From assembly GCF_017309185.1 (NCBI RefSeq), contig NZ_JAEKJZ010000001.1:2542001-2606000 (forward strand): a DNA stretch of 64,000 nucleotides, read 5' to 3'. Shown in pieces: positions 51,993 through 61,714 of this stretch (within the stretch, counting starts at the first letter, position 1; every line of letters begins with the position of its first letter). Position numbers and translations under genes: made by a program. The stretch comes from Roseibium aggregatum (GTDB taxonomy: Bacteria > Pseudomonadota > Alphaproteobacteria > Rhizobiales > Stappiaceae). The notes under the pieces are model-generated. The model ran no database searches. It was not told the origin of the DNA and saw nothing but the letters and a program-made list of their open reading frames with translations.

Positions 51993-52649
51993 TCAAGAAG
52001 CCCTTTGGAAATAAGCCTCAACCTGCCCCGGCGTCTCTGCAATCAGGACAGGCTTTTCCATTTCGAGTTCCTGCCGGCTGCCATATCCCCAAAGCACGCC
52101 GATGCCGGCAACGCCGTTGTCCTTCGCGCCAATCAGATCGTGTCTCCGGTCACCGATCATAAGGACTTCCGACGGCGACGCCTGTTCACCAGACAGAATA
52201 TGAGCAATCAGCTCGGTCTTCGAGGACCGCGTACCGTCGAGCTCGGAGCCATAGACCGTACCGAAAAAACGCCTCAACCCGAAATGCTCGACAATCCGGG
52301 AGGCATAAACATGCGGTTTTGAGGTGCAGACATGAAGCTGCCGGTTCTCGGCGCGCAACATGGAGAGCAATTCCGGTATTCCGCCGATCAACGAGTTTTC
52401 GAACAGTCCGGTCTGTGTGTACCGTTCCCTGTAAAACGCCACTGCCCGGTCCAGTTCCGGCTGCTCGTCCGTTCCCAGAAGAACCCTGAAGCTCTCCCAG
52501 AGCGGCGGACCGATGCACCAGCGAAGGTCGTCTCCGTCCGCCACCGTGCTCCCCATCTTTTCAAGGGCGTATCGAATGGACCTGGAAATTCCTTCGTAAG
52601 GATCCGTCAGCGTCCCGTCGAGATCGAACAACACGGTTGAGATTGGCAT
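51993..52649 (-). CDS. HAD-superfamily phosphatase (phosphoglycolate phosphatase-like)
   Basis: 218 residues. HAD motif I FDLDGTLTD (Asp8, Asp10), motif II Thr in QLHVCTSKPHVYASRI, and motif III/IV GVAGIGVLWGYGSRQELE preceded by VLMIGDRRHDLIGAKDN. The cap insertion between motifs I and II is of the Gph type. The substrate could be 2-phosphoglycolate or a nucleotide. It is the gene next to the propionyl-CoA carboxylase alpha gene on the same strand, but a terminator separates them. Confidence 0.9.
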   Translation of the reverse strand: MPISTVLFDLDGTLTDPYEGISRSIRYALEKMGSTVADGDDLRWCIGPPLWESFRVLLGTDEQPELDRAVAFYRERYTQTGLFENSLIGGIPELLSMLRAENRQLHVCTSKPHVYASRIVEHFGLRRFFGTVYGSELDGTRSSKTELIAHILSGEQASPSEVLMIGDRRHDLIGAKDNGVAGIGVLWGYGSRQELEMEKPVLIAETPGQVEAYFQRAS

Positions 52650-52666
52650 GCGCCCTCCAGCAAAAA

Positions 52667-52699
52667 GAAACCGACCTGGAAAAGCTCCGGACCGGTTTC
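52667..52699 (-). terminator. Terminator of the pccA gene
   Basis: Read leftward: GAAACCG...CGGTTTC with a 7-bp outer stem and imperfect inner pairing, followed by T5. It lies 46 bp beyond the pccA stop. Confidence 0.7.
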
Positions 52700-52744
52700 A
52701 AACAAATGAGCGAGCGTGCCAATCGTGTCAATGCGTGGCGTGGA

Positions 52745-54757
52745 TCAGGAAAACTCCATGATCACGGCATCGACCGCCAGGCTGTCTCCAGGGACTGCCT
52801 TGACCGCTGAAACCACGCAATCCCGCTCGGCCCGAAGCACATTTTCCATTTTCATGGCTTCGACAACGGCGAGTTGTTCCCCCGCCTTGACTTCCTGGCC
52901 TTCCGAGACCGCGATGGAAACCACAAGGCCCGGCATCGGACACAGCAGCATCTTCGAGGTATCCGGCGGCAGCTTCTCCGGCATGAGCTCCTCAAGCTCC
53001 GCGATCCGCGGTGTCATCACCTTTGCGATCACCGAGTAGCCCTGCCAGTCAAGTCGATAGCCACCGGTTACCGGGCGAACCTGAACCGTAACCTGCTCCT
53101 CGCCGACCCGGCCCGTCCAAAGCGGGGCACCCGGTGCCCAGTCGGATTCCACGTTCAGAATAGGTCCCTCGCCGATGGCCACGTCGATTTCGACAGGGGT
53201 GCCCGGGTAGCCCGCGGCAAGGCGGATCGGCACGAACGTATCGTCCAGCTTGACCACCCAGTCTTCGCGAATGGCGCCGGAATGCGCCCGCAGCCGTCCG
53301 GGAAGGTGATCCAGACGCTCGCGTTCCAGTGCGCCCATCGAAAGCGAAACCGCGGCAAGCACGGAATAGGCCGTGTCATCGGGGACAGCGGGAGAGAAAC
53401 CGTCCGGATACTCATCCGCGATGAAACTGGTCGCCAGTTCGCCGGAACGCCAGCGGGGATGGTTCATCAGCGCCGTCAGGAACGGAACATTGTGCTGGAT
53501 TCCATCGACGTAAAAGCCATCCAGAGCGGAACTCATTGCCTCAATGGCTTCATCGCGGCTCGGTGCGTGTGTAATCAGCTTGGCGATCATGGGGTCGTAG
53601 AACATGGAAATCTCCGACCCCTCGACCACGCCGGTGTCGTTGCGGATCGTCACCGTCCCGTCGGCGCTTTCCTCCGGCGGCTGGTAACGCACAAGGCGGC
53701 CGATGGAGGGAAGGAAGTTCCGGTAGGGATCTTCCGCGTAGATGCGGCTTTCGACGGCCCAGCCGGTCAGCTTCACGTCATCCTGTGCAAGGGAGAGCTT
53801 TTCCCCGGCTGCGACCCGGATCATCTGTTCGACCAGATCGATGCCGGTAACCAGTTCCGTAACCGGGTGCTCCACCTGGAGGCGGGTGTTCATTTCCAGG
53901 AAGAAAAAGCTCTTGTCCTGGCCTGCGACGAATTCCACCGTACCGGCGCTGTCATAGTCAACCGCCTTGGCAAGAGCAACCGCCTGCTCACCCATCTTGC
54001 GGCGCGTCTCCTCGTCCAGAAGCGGCGACGGCGCTTCCTCGATCACCTTCTGGTTCCGGCGCTGAATGGAGCATTCGCGTTCGCCCAGATAGATCGCGTT
54101 GCCGTGCTTGTCGCCCAGCACCTGAATTTCGATATGCCGCGGATTTTCGATGAACTTCTCGATGAACACGCGGTCGTCGCCAAACGAAGAGGCCGCCTCG
54201 GACTTCGAACGCGCAAATCCGTCGTGCACTTCCGCATCGTTCCAGGCGATGCGCATGCCCTTGCCGCCGCCGCCAGCGGACGCCTTGATCATCACCGGAT
54301 AGCCAATCTCCTTGGCGATCTCCACTGCGTGTTCCGGCGTTTCGATCACTCCGAGATAGCCAGGAACGGTGCTGACTTTCGCGTCGTTGGCGAATTTCTT
54401 GGATTCGATCTTGTCACCCATCGCCTCGATGGCGCGCGGGTTCGGACCGATCCAGACGATGCCTTCTTTCGCAAGTGCTTCGGGGAAGCTCGCCCGTTCG
54501 GACAGGAATCCGTAGCCCGGATGCACCGCTTCCGCGCCCGTTTCCTTGCAGGCTGCGATGATTTTATCCGCGATCAGATAGGATTCCGCGGCCGCCGCGG
54601 GTCCGATGTGAACGGCTTCGTCCGCCATCTCCACATGCAGCGCCTCACGATCCGCGTCGGAATACACCGCAACGGTCTTAATCCCCATCCGGCGAGCGGT
54701 TTTGATGACCCGGCACGCGATCTCGCCCCGGTTGGCGACAAGTATTTTTGAGAACAT
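52745..54757 (-). CDS. pccA: Propionyl-CoA carboxylase alpha subunit (biotin carboxylase + BCCP)
   Basis: 670 residues from the ATG at 54757 (MFSKILVANRGEIACRVI). The biotin carboxylase domain (1-450) has the ATP-grasp loop KASAGGGGKGMRIAWN and the EMNTRLQVEHPVTE core. A BT linker domain follows, then the C-terminal biotinyl domain with the target Lys636 in VEAMKMEN. It carboxylates its biotin for transfer to propionyl-CoA by the beta subunit encoded at 55.5 kb. This is the first step of the methylmalonyl pathway for propionate, Val and Ile carbon. Confidence 0.93.
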   Translation of the reverse strand: MFSKILVANRGEIACRVIKTARRMGIKTVAVYSDADREALHVEMADEAVHIGPAAAAESYLIADKIIAACKETGAEAVHPGYGFLSERASFPEALAKEGIVWIGPNPRAIEAMGDKIESKKFANDAKVSTVPGYLGVIETPEHAVEIAKEIGYPVMIKASAGGGGKGMRIAWNDAEVHDGFARSKSEAASSFGDDRVFIEKFIENPRHIEIQVLGDKHGNAIYLGERECSIQRRNQKVIEEAPSPLLDEETRRKMGEQAVALAKAVDYDSAGTVEFVAGQDKSFFFLEMNTRLQVEHPVTELVTGIDLVEQMIRVAAGEKLSLAQDDVKLTGWAVESRIYAEDPYRNFLPSIGRLVRYQPPEESADGTVTIRNDTGVVEGSEISMFYDPMIAKLITHAPSRDEAIEAMSSALDGFYVDGIQHNVPFLTALMNHPRWRSGELATSFIADEYPDGFSPAVPDDTAYSVLAAVSLSMGALERERLDHLPGRLRAHSGAIREDWVVKLDDTFVPIRLAAGYPGTPVEIDVAIGEGPILNVESDWAPGAPLWTGRVGEEQVTVQVRPVTGGYRLDWQGYSVIAKVMTPRIAELEELMPEKLPPDTSKMLLCPMPGLVVSIAVSEGQEVKAGEQLAVVEAMKMENVLRAERDCVVSAVKAVPGDSLAVDAVIMEFS

Positions 54758-54984
54758 GAACTCCACCCAGCAGGATCGTTTTTTGAATTTGTAGGCCGGG
54801 GGTCCCTCACGCGCAACTTATCCAAAGGGCGAGAGGGGCTTTTCCCGATGCTTTCACCCGAGCTGTGCGCACGATCACAGCAGCGGCCAATGCCGCTCCC
54901 TAAATTCTTTGTGTCACACGCTGCCGGAAATGAATGGTAAAATCCGGACGGCCAGTGGATTTTGGAAGCTACTAGGAGCTATCG

Positions 54985-55296
54985 ATGCGAATTCGTCATC
55001 TCGCGACAGCCACGCTCGCGCTTGCCGGCGTTGCCCTGACCACCGCCGCCGAAGCGGCCCGCCCCGACCTTCGCCGCATGACCTGCGCACAGGCCCAGAA
55101 CCTGGTCCGGCAGCACGGCGCTTTGGTCTTCACAACCGGACAACACACATTCTCAAGGTTCGTCTCGAACCTGAGCTATTGCGATCGCGGACAATCGCTC
55201 TTCACCCAATACGGGCCGACCCTGGACACCCCGAAGTGCCCCGTGGCGTTTAAATGCCAGGAACGCCTGTTCCGCCACGGGATCAGGCGCTGGTAG
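54985..55296 (+). CDS. Small exported hypothetical protein
   Basis: 103 residues. The signal peptide MRIRHLATATLALAGVALTTAAEAARP is cut near AEA. The mature 78 residues include MTCAQAQNLVRQHGALVFTTG and three further Cys (SYCDRG, PKCPVAFKCQ), suggesting disulfides in the periplasm. No function is recognised. It is inserted between pccA and pccB on the opposite strand, which is the usual position for similar small genes in relatives (inferred). Confidence 0.72.
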   Translation: MRIRHLATATLALAGVALTTAAEAARPDLRRMTCAQAQNLVRQHGALVFTTGQHTFSRFVSNLSYCDRGQSLFTQYGPTLDTPKCPVAFKCQERLFRHGIRRW

Positions 55297-55460
55297 TCCT
55301 GCCCGCAGCAGAAACCTCCCGTCGAGAACGGCGGAGACGACTGCGAAAGCAAATGTATCGGCAAACCGCCCCGGGTCCCGCGCGAAAGGATCGGCGGAAC
55401 GACAACAGCACCGCGTTTCCCGTTCTAAACGGAGCGCGGCGACTGTCAGCGGGATCGGGT

Positions 55461-56993
55461 CTACAACGGAATGTTGTCGTGTTTCCGCCAGGGAATTTCG
55501 ACCTGCTTCGACCTGAGCAGCGCGAGCGCCTTGGCTATGCGGCGGCGGGTGGAATGCGGCCGGATGACATCGTCGATGTAACCGCGTTCCGCCGCGACGA
55601 AAGGATTGGCGAACCGGTCCTCGTAGTCCTTCGTCCGCTTGGCGATCTTTTCCCGGTCGTCGAGTTCCGAACGGTAGAGGATCTCGACCGCGCCCTTGGC
55701 ACCCATCACCGCAATTTCGGCGGACGGCCAGGCGTAATTGACATCACCGCGAATGTGCTTGGAACTCATGACGTCGTAAGCGCCGCCGTAGGCCTTGCGG
55801 GTGATCACCGTGATCTTTGGCACCGTTGCTTCCGCGTAGGCAAACAGCAGCTTGGCACCGTGCTTGATCAGCCCGCCATATTCCTGTGAGGTGCCCGGCA
55901 GGAAGCCCGGCACGTCGACGAAGGTCACGATCGGGATGCTGAAACAATCGCAGAACCGGACGAACCTGGCGGCCTTGCGGCTTGCATCGGCATCGAGGAC
56001 GCCGGCCAGCACCATCGGCTGATTGGCGATGATCCCGACGGTGCGCCCTTCCATGCGGCCGAATCCGGTGATGATGTTCTTCGCAAAACTGCCCTGGATC
56101 TCGAAGAAATCCCCCTCGTCAACCGTCTTGGAGACAAGCTCCATCATGTCGTAGGGTTTGTTCGGGTTGTCCGGGATCAGGGTGTCCAGACTGGTGTCGA
56201 TCCGCTCCGGATCGTCGTAGTTCGTCAACTCGGGAAGCTCTGCCTGATTGTTCATCGGCAGGAAGTCGATGAGACGGCGCATTTCGAGGAGAGCCTCGAC
56301 ATCGTTGTCGAAGGCGCCGTCGGCGATCGAGGACTTGGTCGTGTGGATCGATGCCCCGCCGAGTTCTTCGGCCGTCACGGTTTCGTTGGTCACCGTCTTC
56401 ACCACGTCGGGCCCGGTAACGAACATGTAGGACGTGTCCCGCACCATGAAGATGAAATCCGTCATCGCGGGCGAGTAGACATCTCCGCCGGCGCACGGGC
56501 CCATGATCAGGGAGATTTGCGGAATAACGCCGGAGGCAAGCACGTTGCGGTGAAACACCTCGCCGTAGCCGCCCAGCGCGGCGACACCTTCCTGGATTCG
56601 TGCACCACCGGCATCGAACAGGCCGATGATCGGGGCCCGGTTCCGAAGGGCCATGTCCTGAAGCTTTGTGATCTTTTCGGCATGTGTCTCCGAAAGGGAG
56701 CCGCCGAAAACCGTGAAGTCCTTGGAAAAGACATAGACCGTGCGGCCGTTGACCGTTCCCCAGCCGGTGACCACACCGTCACCCGGAATATGCTGTTCTT
56801 CCATCCCGAAATCGGTGCAACGATGCTGCTTGAACATGTCGAACTCCTCGAAGGAGCCCTCATCCAGCAAAACCTCGATCCGTTCGCGCGCGGTCAGCTT
56901 GCCTTTTTTGTGCTGGGAATCGATGCGGCGTTGTCCGCCGCCCATGCGCGCGGTTTCACGGCGTTGTTCCAATTCGGCCAGAACTTCTTTCAT
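55461..56993 (-). CDS. pccB: Propionyl-CoA carboxylase beta subunit (carboxyltransferase)
   Basis: 510 residues, with GGAGGA just before the ATG. Acyl-CoA carboxyltransferase beta fold: N-half [27 protein letters not shown] and [19 protein letters not shown] (oxyanion-hole glycines), C-half [52 protein letters not shown]. It transfers CO2 from biotin to propionyl-CoA. It is the partner of pccA, 0.7 kb away, with a small gene in between on the other strand. Confidence 0.95.
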   Translation of the reverse strand: MKEVLAELEQRRETARMGGGQRRIDSQHKKGKLTARERIEVLLDEGSFEEFDMFKQHRCTDFGMEEQHIPGDGVVTGWGTVNGRTVYVFSKDFTVFGGSLSETHAEKITKLQDMALRNRAPIIGLFDAGGARIQEGVAALGGYGEVFHRNVLASGVIPQISLIMGPCAGGDVYSPAMTDFIFMVRDTSYMFVTGPDVVKTVTNETVTAEELGGASIHTTKSSIADGAFDNDVEALLEMRRLIDFLPMNNQAELPELTNYDDPERIDTSLDTLIPDNPNKPYDMMELVSKTVDEGDFFEIQGSFAKNIITGFGRMEGRTVGIIANQPMVLAGVLDADASRKAARFVRFCDCFSIPIVTFVDVPGFLPGTSQEYGGLIKHGAKLLFAYAEATVPKITVITRKAYGGAYDVMSSKHIRGDVNYAWPSAEIAVMGAKGAVEILYRSELDDREKIAKRTKDYEDRFANPFVAAERGYIDDVIRPHSTRRRIAKALALLRSKQVEIPWRKHDNIPL

Positions 56994-57588
56994 CCGGTCC
57001 TCCCAAAATTCGGTTTTTCAGGCCGTAACATGAACCAAATGCGAGGCAAAGTCAGCACAAGGGCTTATGGCACCGGTTCATCGCCGGTTCCGGGTCCGCT
57101 CATGCCCGTGAACCGGCATCCTCTGGTGCCAGGTGCCGGCCCGGCGCATACCGTCGGTCCAGGTTGAAGTCCGAAGCAGAGTATTGAATTCAAGTTGCAT
57201 ATCAAATGAGCAAATACGGGGAGCCGGCTGAATTCGGCATTGCTGTTCACGCATTTCCTAAGATCGCGGTTTCGAGTTGCCTGGTCGCCCAGCCGGGCAG
57301 AAATCAATAAATTGCCGCGTCTATCGGCAGGAAAAATGCTTCGGAGGCAAACCGATCGTTTCGCCCTGGTTTCCAGCTTCGGCTTTTTTGCAAGTCGTTG
57401 GCCGTTTTGCTTTTAAAGGTTTACCGGCCGTTTGACGACAAGGCCCACAGGCGGGAGAAAAACAGGGATTTTCGTCTTTCTCAGCCCATTTGCCCAATTA
57501 CTAGTCACGGCCGCTGAGATATTGCGCTTTGACAGCCTTCGGAATTTTGCGATGATGCATAAGAAGAAAGCACACCGAAGGGGAGGCA
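56994..57588. other. Divergent intergenic region, pccB / ATP-grasp operon
   Basis: 595 bp, the largest gene-free stretch. No RNA gene or convincing small gene was seen. It must contain the pccB promoter at its left end and the promoter of the ATP-grasp/Anbu operon at its right end, where the sequence turns AT-rich (57350-57430). Short CCGGTT/AACCGG repeats occur at 57072-57118. Confidence 0.5.
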
Positions 57589-59013
57589 ATGCCGGACGAC
57601 CGCAACTTCTTCAATGAAATGCTCGATGAAAACGGCGGGCCACGCCCGCCTTACGCCCGCCTTGCCCAATGGCTTGAAGACAAGCCCGCCAATTTTCTGA
57701 CGAAGAAGAGCCGCGACGCGGAAATGATTTTCCGCAGACTGGGAATCACATTCGCGGTTTACGGTGCCGAAGAGGCCACCGAGCGTCTGATTCCCTTCGA
57801 TCCTATTCCCCGCATAATCTCCGCCGCGGAGTGGCGCCGGCTTTCCATAGGCATCGATCAGCGTGTCAGGGCGCTTAATGCCTTCCTGCACGACATTTAC
57901 CACCGGCAGGAAATACTCCGCGCAGGCGTCATTCCGGAAGCGCTCATCCTGCAAAACGAGGCCTTCCTGCCTGAAATGGTGGGTTTCACCCCGGCACGAA
58001 AGGTCTACGCCCACATCATAGGAACCGATCTCGTCCGTGTGGGCGAAGACGAGTTCTACGTTCTGGAAGACAATACCCGCACACCGTCCGGCGTCTCCTA
58101 CATGCTGGAGAACCGCGAAACGATGATGCGCCTTTTCCCGGAACTCTTTCAGACCAACCGGGTCGCCACCGTCGAGCAGTATCCCGAACTCTTGCGCCGG
58201 ACTCTGGAAAGTGTCGCCCCCGACGGCGGCAAATCCGATCAGACCGTCGCGGTTCTGACTCCCGGGATCTACAACTCCGCTTATTTCGAGCATGCCTTCC
58301 TGGCCGACTCCATGGGTGTCGACCTTGTCGAAGGCCGCGACCTCTTCGTCGACGCCGGCAAGGTCTACATGCGCACCACCCGCGAGCCGAAGCAGGTGGA
58401 CGTCATCTATCGGCGCATCGACGATGCCTTTCTGGATCCCCTCACCTTCAATCCGGACAGCATGCTTGGCGTTCCGGGCCTGTTCGACGCCTACCGGGCC
58501 GGAAATGTCACGATCTGCAACGCACCGGGCACGGGCATTGCCGACGACAAGGCTATCTATGCCTATGTCCCCGACATCATCGAATTCTATACCGGTCAAA
58601 AGCCGCTTCTGAACAATGTCCCGACCTGGAATTGCTCCCGGAAAGAGGATCTGGCCTATGTGCTCGACAATCTCGACGACATCGTCGTCAAGGAGGTTCA
58701 CGGCTCGGGCGGATACGGCATGCTGATCGGCCCGACCGCATCGAAACGGGAAATCGCCGAATTCCGGAAGGTCCTGCAGCACAATCCTTCCAACTACATT
58801 GCCCAACCCACCCTTGCCCTTTCCGCCTGTCCGACACACGTCGCCTCCGGCGTCGCCCCCCGGCACGTCGATCTGCGTCCCTTCGTCCTGATTGGCGATC
58901 AGGTTCGCATCACACCTGGCGGACTGACCCGGGTCGCGCTCAAAAAGGGGTCGCTCGTCGTCAATTCAAGCCAGGGCGGCGGCACCAAAGACACCTGGGT
59001 ACTAGAAGACTGA
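57589..59013 (+). CDS. Circularly permuted ATP-grasp type 2 protein
   Basis: 474 residues, AGGGGAGG 3 nt before the ATG. Features of the DUF404/DUF407-derived circularly permuted ATP-grasp family: FRRLGITFAVYGAEEATERLIPFDPIPRIISAAEWRRLSIGIDQRVRALNAFLHDIYH, YVLEDNTRTPSGVSYMLENRE, VDVIYRRIDDAFLDP and VVKEVHGSGGYGMLIGP. The family is predicted to make peptide-like bonds. It is the first gene of a four-gene set with alpha-E, transglutaminase and Anbu proteins (gaps 7, 27 and 72 bp). Confidence 0.93.
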   Translation: MPDDRNFFNEMLDENGGPRPPYARLAQWLEDKPANFLTKKSRDAEMIFRRLGITFAVYGAEEATERLIPFDPIPRIISAAEWRRLSIGIDQRVRALNAFLHDIYHRQEILRAGVIPEALILQNEAFLPEMVGFTPARKVYAHIIGTDLVRVGEDEFYVLEDNTRTPSGVSYMLENRETMMRLFPELFQTNRVATVEQYPELLRRTLESVAPDGGKSDQTVAVLTPGIYNSAYFEHAFLADSMGVDLVEGRDLFVDAGKVYMRTTREPKQVDVIYRRIDDAFLDPLTFNPDSMLGVPGLFDAYRAGNVTICNAPGTGIADDKAIYAYVPDIIEFYTGQKPLLNNVPTWNCSRKEDLAYVLDNLDDIVVKEVHGSGGYGMLIGPTASKREIAEFRKVLQHNPSNYIAQPTLALSACPTHVASGVAPRHVDLRPFVLIGDQVRITPGGLTRVALKKGSLVVNSSQGGGTKDTWVLED

Positions 59014-59020
59014 GGATTAA

Positions 59021-59971
59021 ATGCTCGGAAGAACCGCCGCCTCGCTTTTCTGGATGTCGCGCTATCATGAACGCGCCCAGAATGTCACTCGTCTGCTGGA
59101 GGTCGCCTATCGCGGCGCCATCATGTCGCACAACGGTCAGGAGCACGGCACTCATCTTACCTTCGCCCTGACCAACTCCGGGCTCGAAAGCGACTACCGC
59201 CAGAAATACGAAGAGCTGAATATTCGCAACGTCTCGATGTTCATGATCTTCGCCAAGGACAATCCGCTCAGCGTTCGGAACTCGCTCGAGCTTGCCCGCA
59301 ACAACGCAAGGGCCGTGCGCACAAGCATTACCGCCGAACTCTGGGAGGCCATGAACACCACCTGGATCGAGTTCACCGAAGTCAATCCGCAAAGTGTCAC
59401 CCAGGAAAAGCTGCCGGATTTTCTGGCATGGATCAATCAGAGAGCCCACCTGTTCCGCGGCGCGCTTTTGAACACCGTTCTCAGGAATGACGGATACTTT
59501 TTCAGTCAGATGGGCAATTTCGTCGAGCGCGCGGACAATACGGCCAGGATCCTCAACACCCAGTACTGGTCCCTGCTGCCGGATAACGACATCATCGACG
59601 ATGGCTCAACGGAGCGCTACCAGTGGTCGGCAATCCTGAGAGCGTTGTCCGGACGGCGCAGTTACCGTTTCGCCTATCCGCATGCGCGCCTGAAAGCCTT
59701 CAACATCGCGGAATTCCTCATCCTGAGGCAGGAAATGCCACGTTCGCTCGCGCATTGCTTCGACTGGATCGCCGACACGGCAGAGGACCTGGCGCAGTAT
59801 TACGGTTCGCGCGAACCCAGCCTGGACCTGGCAATCGAGATCCATCGGGAACTGTCCGGCAAACAGATGCGCGACATCTATCAAGAAGGTCTCCACGATT
59901 TTCTGACAATTTTCATTGGCAAGAACAATCAGTTCGCACAACAGTTATCTGAAGACTATAATTTCGCCTGA
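59021..59971 (+). CDS. Alpha-E domain-containing protein
   Basis: 316 residues, all-helical. It starts MLGRTAASLFWMSRYHERAQNVTRLLEVAYRG, the typical alpha-E opening, with repeated conserved Glu and Arg residues (NFVERADNTARILNTQYWSLL). The role is unknown; it is always found beside permuted ATP-grasp proteins. It starts 7 bp after the ATP-grasp gene with GAGG at its start and is translationally coupled. Confidence 0.93.
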   Translation: MLGRTAASLFWMSRYHERAQNVTRLLEVAYRGAIMSHNGQEHGTHLTFALTNSGLESDYRQKYEELNIRNVSMFMIFAKDNPLSVRNSLELARNNARAVRTSITAELWEAMNTTWIEFTEVNPQSVTQEKLPDFLAWINQRAHLFRGALLNTVLRNDGYFFSQMGNFVERADNTARILNTQYWSLLPDNDIIDDGSTERYQWSAILRALSGRRSYRFAYPHARLKAFNIAEFLILRQEMPRSLAHCFDWIADTAEDLAQYYGSREPSLDLAIEIHRELSGKQMRDIYQEGLHDFLTIFIGKNNQFAQQLSEDYNFA

Positions 59972-59998
59972 TCCTCGAACCCGACAACCCGGTGCCGC

Positions 59999-60817
59999 AT
60001 GCGACTGACCGTCCGACATACCACCAGCTACCGATACGACTCGCCGCTAGCCAACGCCATGCAGCAGCTCCGCCTGACACCGGAGGACGGCCCGGCACAG
60101 AAAGTCATCGACTGGGAAATAGATGCGCCCGGCATCGCGCGGGCCACCACCTACAAGGACGCGTTCGGCAATCAGGTGCATATGGTCTCGCGCAGCGGCC
60201 CTGTCGAAGACGTCGCAATTACCGCCTCCGGCACGCTGGAAACCATCGATACGAACGGTGTCATTGGCTTCGAGCCCGATGCAAAGGCGCCGCCGCGCAT
60301 CTACACCAGGATCACGCCGCTCACGCACTTCAATCAGGCTATCCGCAAACTGGCAGCCCATGCGGACGTCGCGGACAAAGTCTCCGGCTTCCATGACCTC
60401 ATGCACGCGATCCGGGACAAGGTCGACTACAAGGTCGGGGTGACGGAGACCCATGCTTCGGCGACATCCGCGCTCGCGGCCGGCGAAGGCGTTTGCCAGG
60501 ACCACGCCCATATCTTTATCTCCGCGGCAAGGTCGCTCGGCGTTCCGGCACGCTATGTCTCGGGCTATCTCCTCCTGGAAGAGGAACAGGCCTCGGAAGC
60601 TCACCATGCCTGGGCTGAAGTGATGATCGACGGACTGGGCTGGACCGGGTTCGACATCTCCAACGCCGTGTGCCCGACGGACCGCTACATCCGGTTGACG
60701 GTCGGCCTCGATTCCCGATCGGCCGCGCCGATCAGGGGCATCCGGTTCGGCGGCCTGGAAGAAAACCTTCATGTTGAAGTCGATGTTGCACAAGCCGCTT
60801 TTCAACAGCAGCAATAG
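59999..60817 (+). CDS. Transglutaminase-like cysteine protease
   Basis: 272 residues. An N-terminal beta domain (1-90, LTVRHTTSYRYDSPLANAMQQLRLTPEDG) precedes a transglutaminase core with a complete triad: Cys166 (GEGVCQDHAHIF), His203 (AHHAWAEVMID) and Asp219 (GFDISNAVCP). Members of the family usually act as cysteine peptidases or amidases. It lacks a signal peptide, so it acts in the cytosol with the neighbouring ATP-grasp and Anbu proteins. Confidence 0.93.
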   Translation: MRLTVRHTTSYRYDSPLANAMQQLRLTPEDGPAQKVIDWEIDAPGIARATTYKDAFGNQVHMVSRSGPVEDVAITASGTLETIDTNGVIGFEPDAKAPPRIYTRITPLTHFNQAIRKLAAHADVADKVSGFHDLMHAIRDKVDYKVGVTETHASATSALAAGEGVCQDHAHIFISAARSLGVPARYVSGYLLLEEEQASEAHHAWAEVMIDGLGWTGFDISNAVCPTDRYIRLTVGLDSRSAAPIRGIRFGGLEENLHVEVDVAQAAFQQQQ

Positions 60818-60889
60818 CTGTCATTTTCCGGACGCCAAAACCGGGTTCACTGGCAAGAAGAAACCATTGTTAGGCTGGGGGGCGCGGCC

Positions 60890-61621
60890 ATGACTTACTG
60901 TGTCGGCTTAAAACTGGATCGCGGCCTGGTGTTTGCCGCGGACACGAGAACCAATGCCGGCGTCGATAACATTTCGACCTTCAAGAAGCTTCACGTCTGG
61001 GAGGACCCCGGCGAGCGGGTGATCACGCTGCTTTCGGCGGGAAACCTGGCCGTGACCCAGGCGGTCGTTTCCCTGCTCAGCGAACACATCGCATCGGCGG
61101 ATAGCGACCGAGCGACGCTGATGACGGCCAAGACCATGTTCCAGGTTGCGCGCCTGGTCGGCAGTGCGGTACGCGAAGTCAAGGAAATCGACGGAGAAGC
61201 CCTTGCGGCCAACGCCGACAACTTCTTCGTCACCTTCATTCTCGGAGGTCAGATCAAGGGTGAGCCGCCTCGCCTGTTTCAGGTCTATGCGGCAGGCAAC
61301 TTCATCGAGGTCTGCGAGGATACGCCCTATCTGCAGATCGGCGAACACAAATACGGCAAACCCATACTTGACCGGGTCACGCGCGCGGAAATGCGCCTTG
61401 GCGAAGCTGCCAAGCTGGTACTCTTGTCGTTCGATTCAACGCTTCGGTCCAATCTTTCGGTCGGCATGCCGATCGACATGCTGCTCTACAACACCGATTC
61501 CTTTACCGCTCAGCGCCAGGTGCGGATCGACCAGGACGATCCCTATTTCCAGAAGCTGTCCCGAGGATGGTCCGACAAATTGCGCGAAGCCTTTGCCGAC
61601 ATTGACGAATTCGAAGTCTGA
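60890..61621 (+). CDS. Anbu proteasome-type peptidase
   Basis: 243 residues beginning MTYCVGLKLDRGLVFAADTRTNAGVDNISTF. Removal of Met exposes Thr as the N-terminal nucleophile. Asp18 and Lys33, of ADTRT and KKLHV, complete the proteasome-type site. Longer than HslV or the 20S beta subunit and matching Anbu (ancestral beta subunit) throughout (VTFILGGQIKGEPPRLFQVYAAGNF). Anbu forms open helical ring particles with unknown substrate. It is the last gene of the ATP-grasp/alpha-E/transglutaminase set. Confidence 0.93.
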   Translation: MTYCVGLKLDRGLVFAADTRTNAGVDNISTFKKLHVWEDPGERVITLLSAGNLAVTQAVVSLLSEHIASADSDRATLMTAKTMFQVARLVGSAVREVKEIDGEALAANADNFFVTFILGGQIKGEPPRLFQVYAAGNFIEVCEDTPYLQIGEHKYGKPILDRVTRAEMRLGEAAKLVLLSFDSTLRSNLSVGMPIDMLLYNTDSFTAQRQVRIDQDDPYFQKLSRGWSDKLREAFADIDEFEV

Positions 61622-61714
61622 CACCACTCGTTCCAGACGCAGGAACAAACCTTCAGGCAGACGTCATATTGCACCGGTAGAAGCGTTCAGGATCTTTCCG
61701 GAGAACATGTTGCA

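Noticed and set aside
52874-54751. 625-codon open frame opposite pccA
   Set aside because: Antisense shadow of the biotin carboxylase gene; Arg/His/Asp-rich composition typical of shadow frames.
57505-58866. 453-codon open frame opposite the ATP-grasp gene
   Set aside because: Antisense to a well-supported gene; no ribosome site and no recognisable domain.
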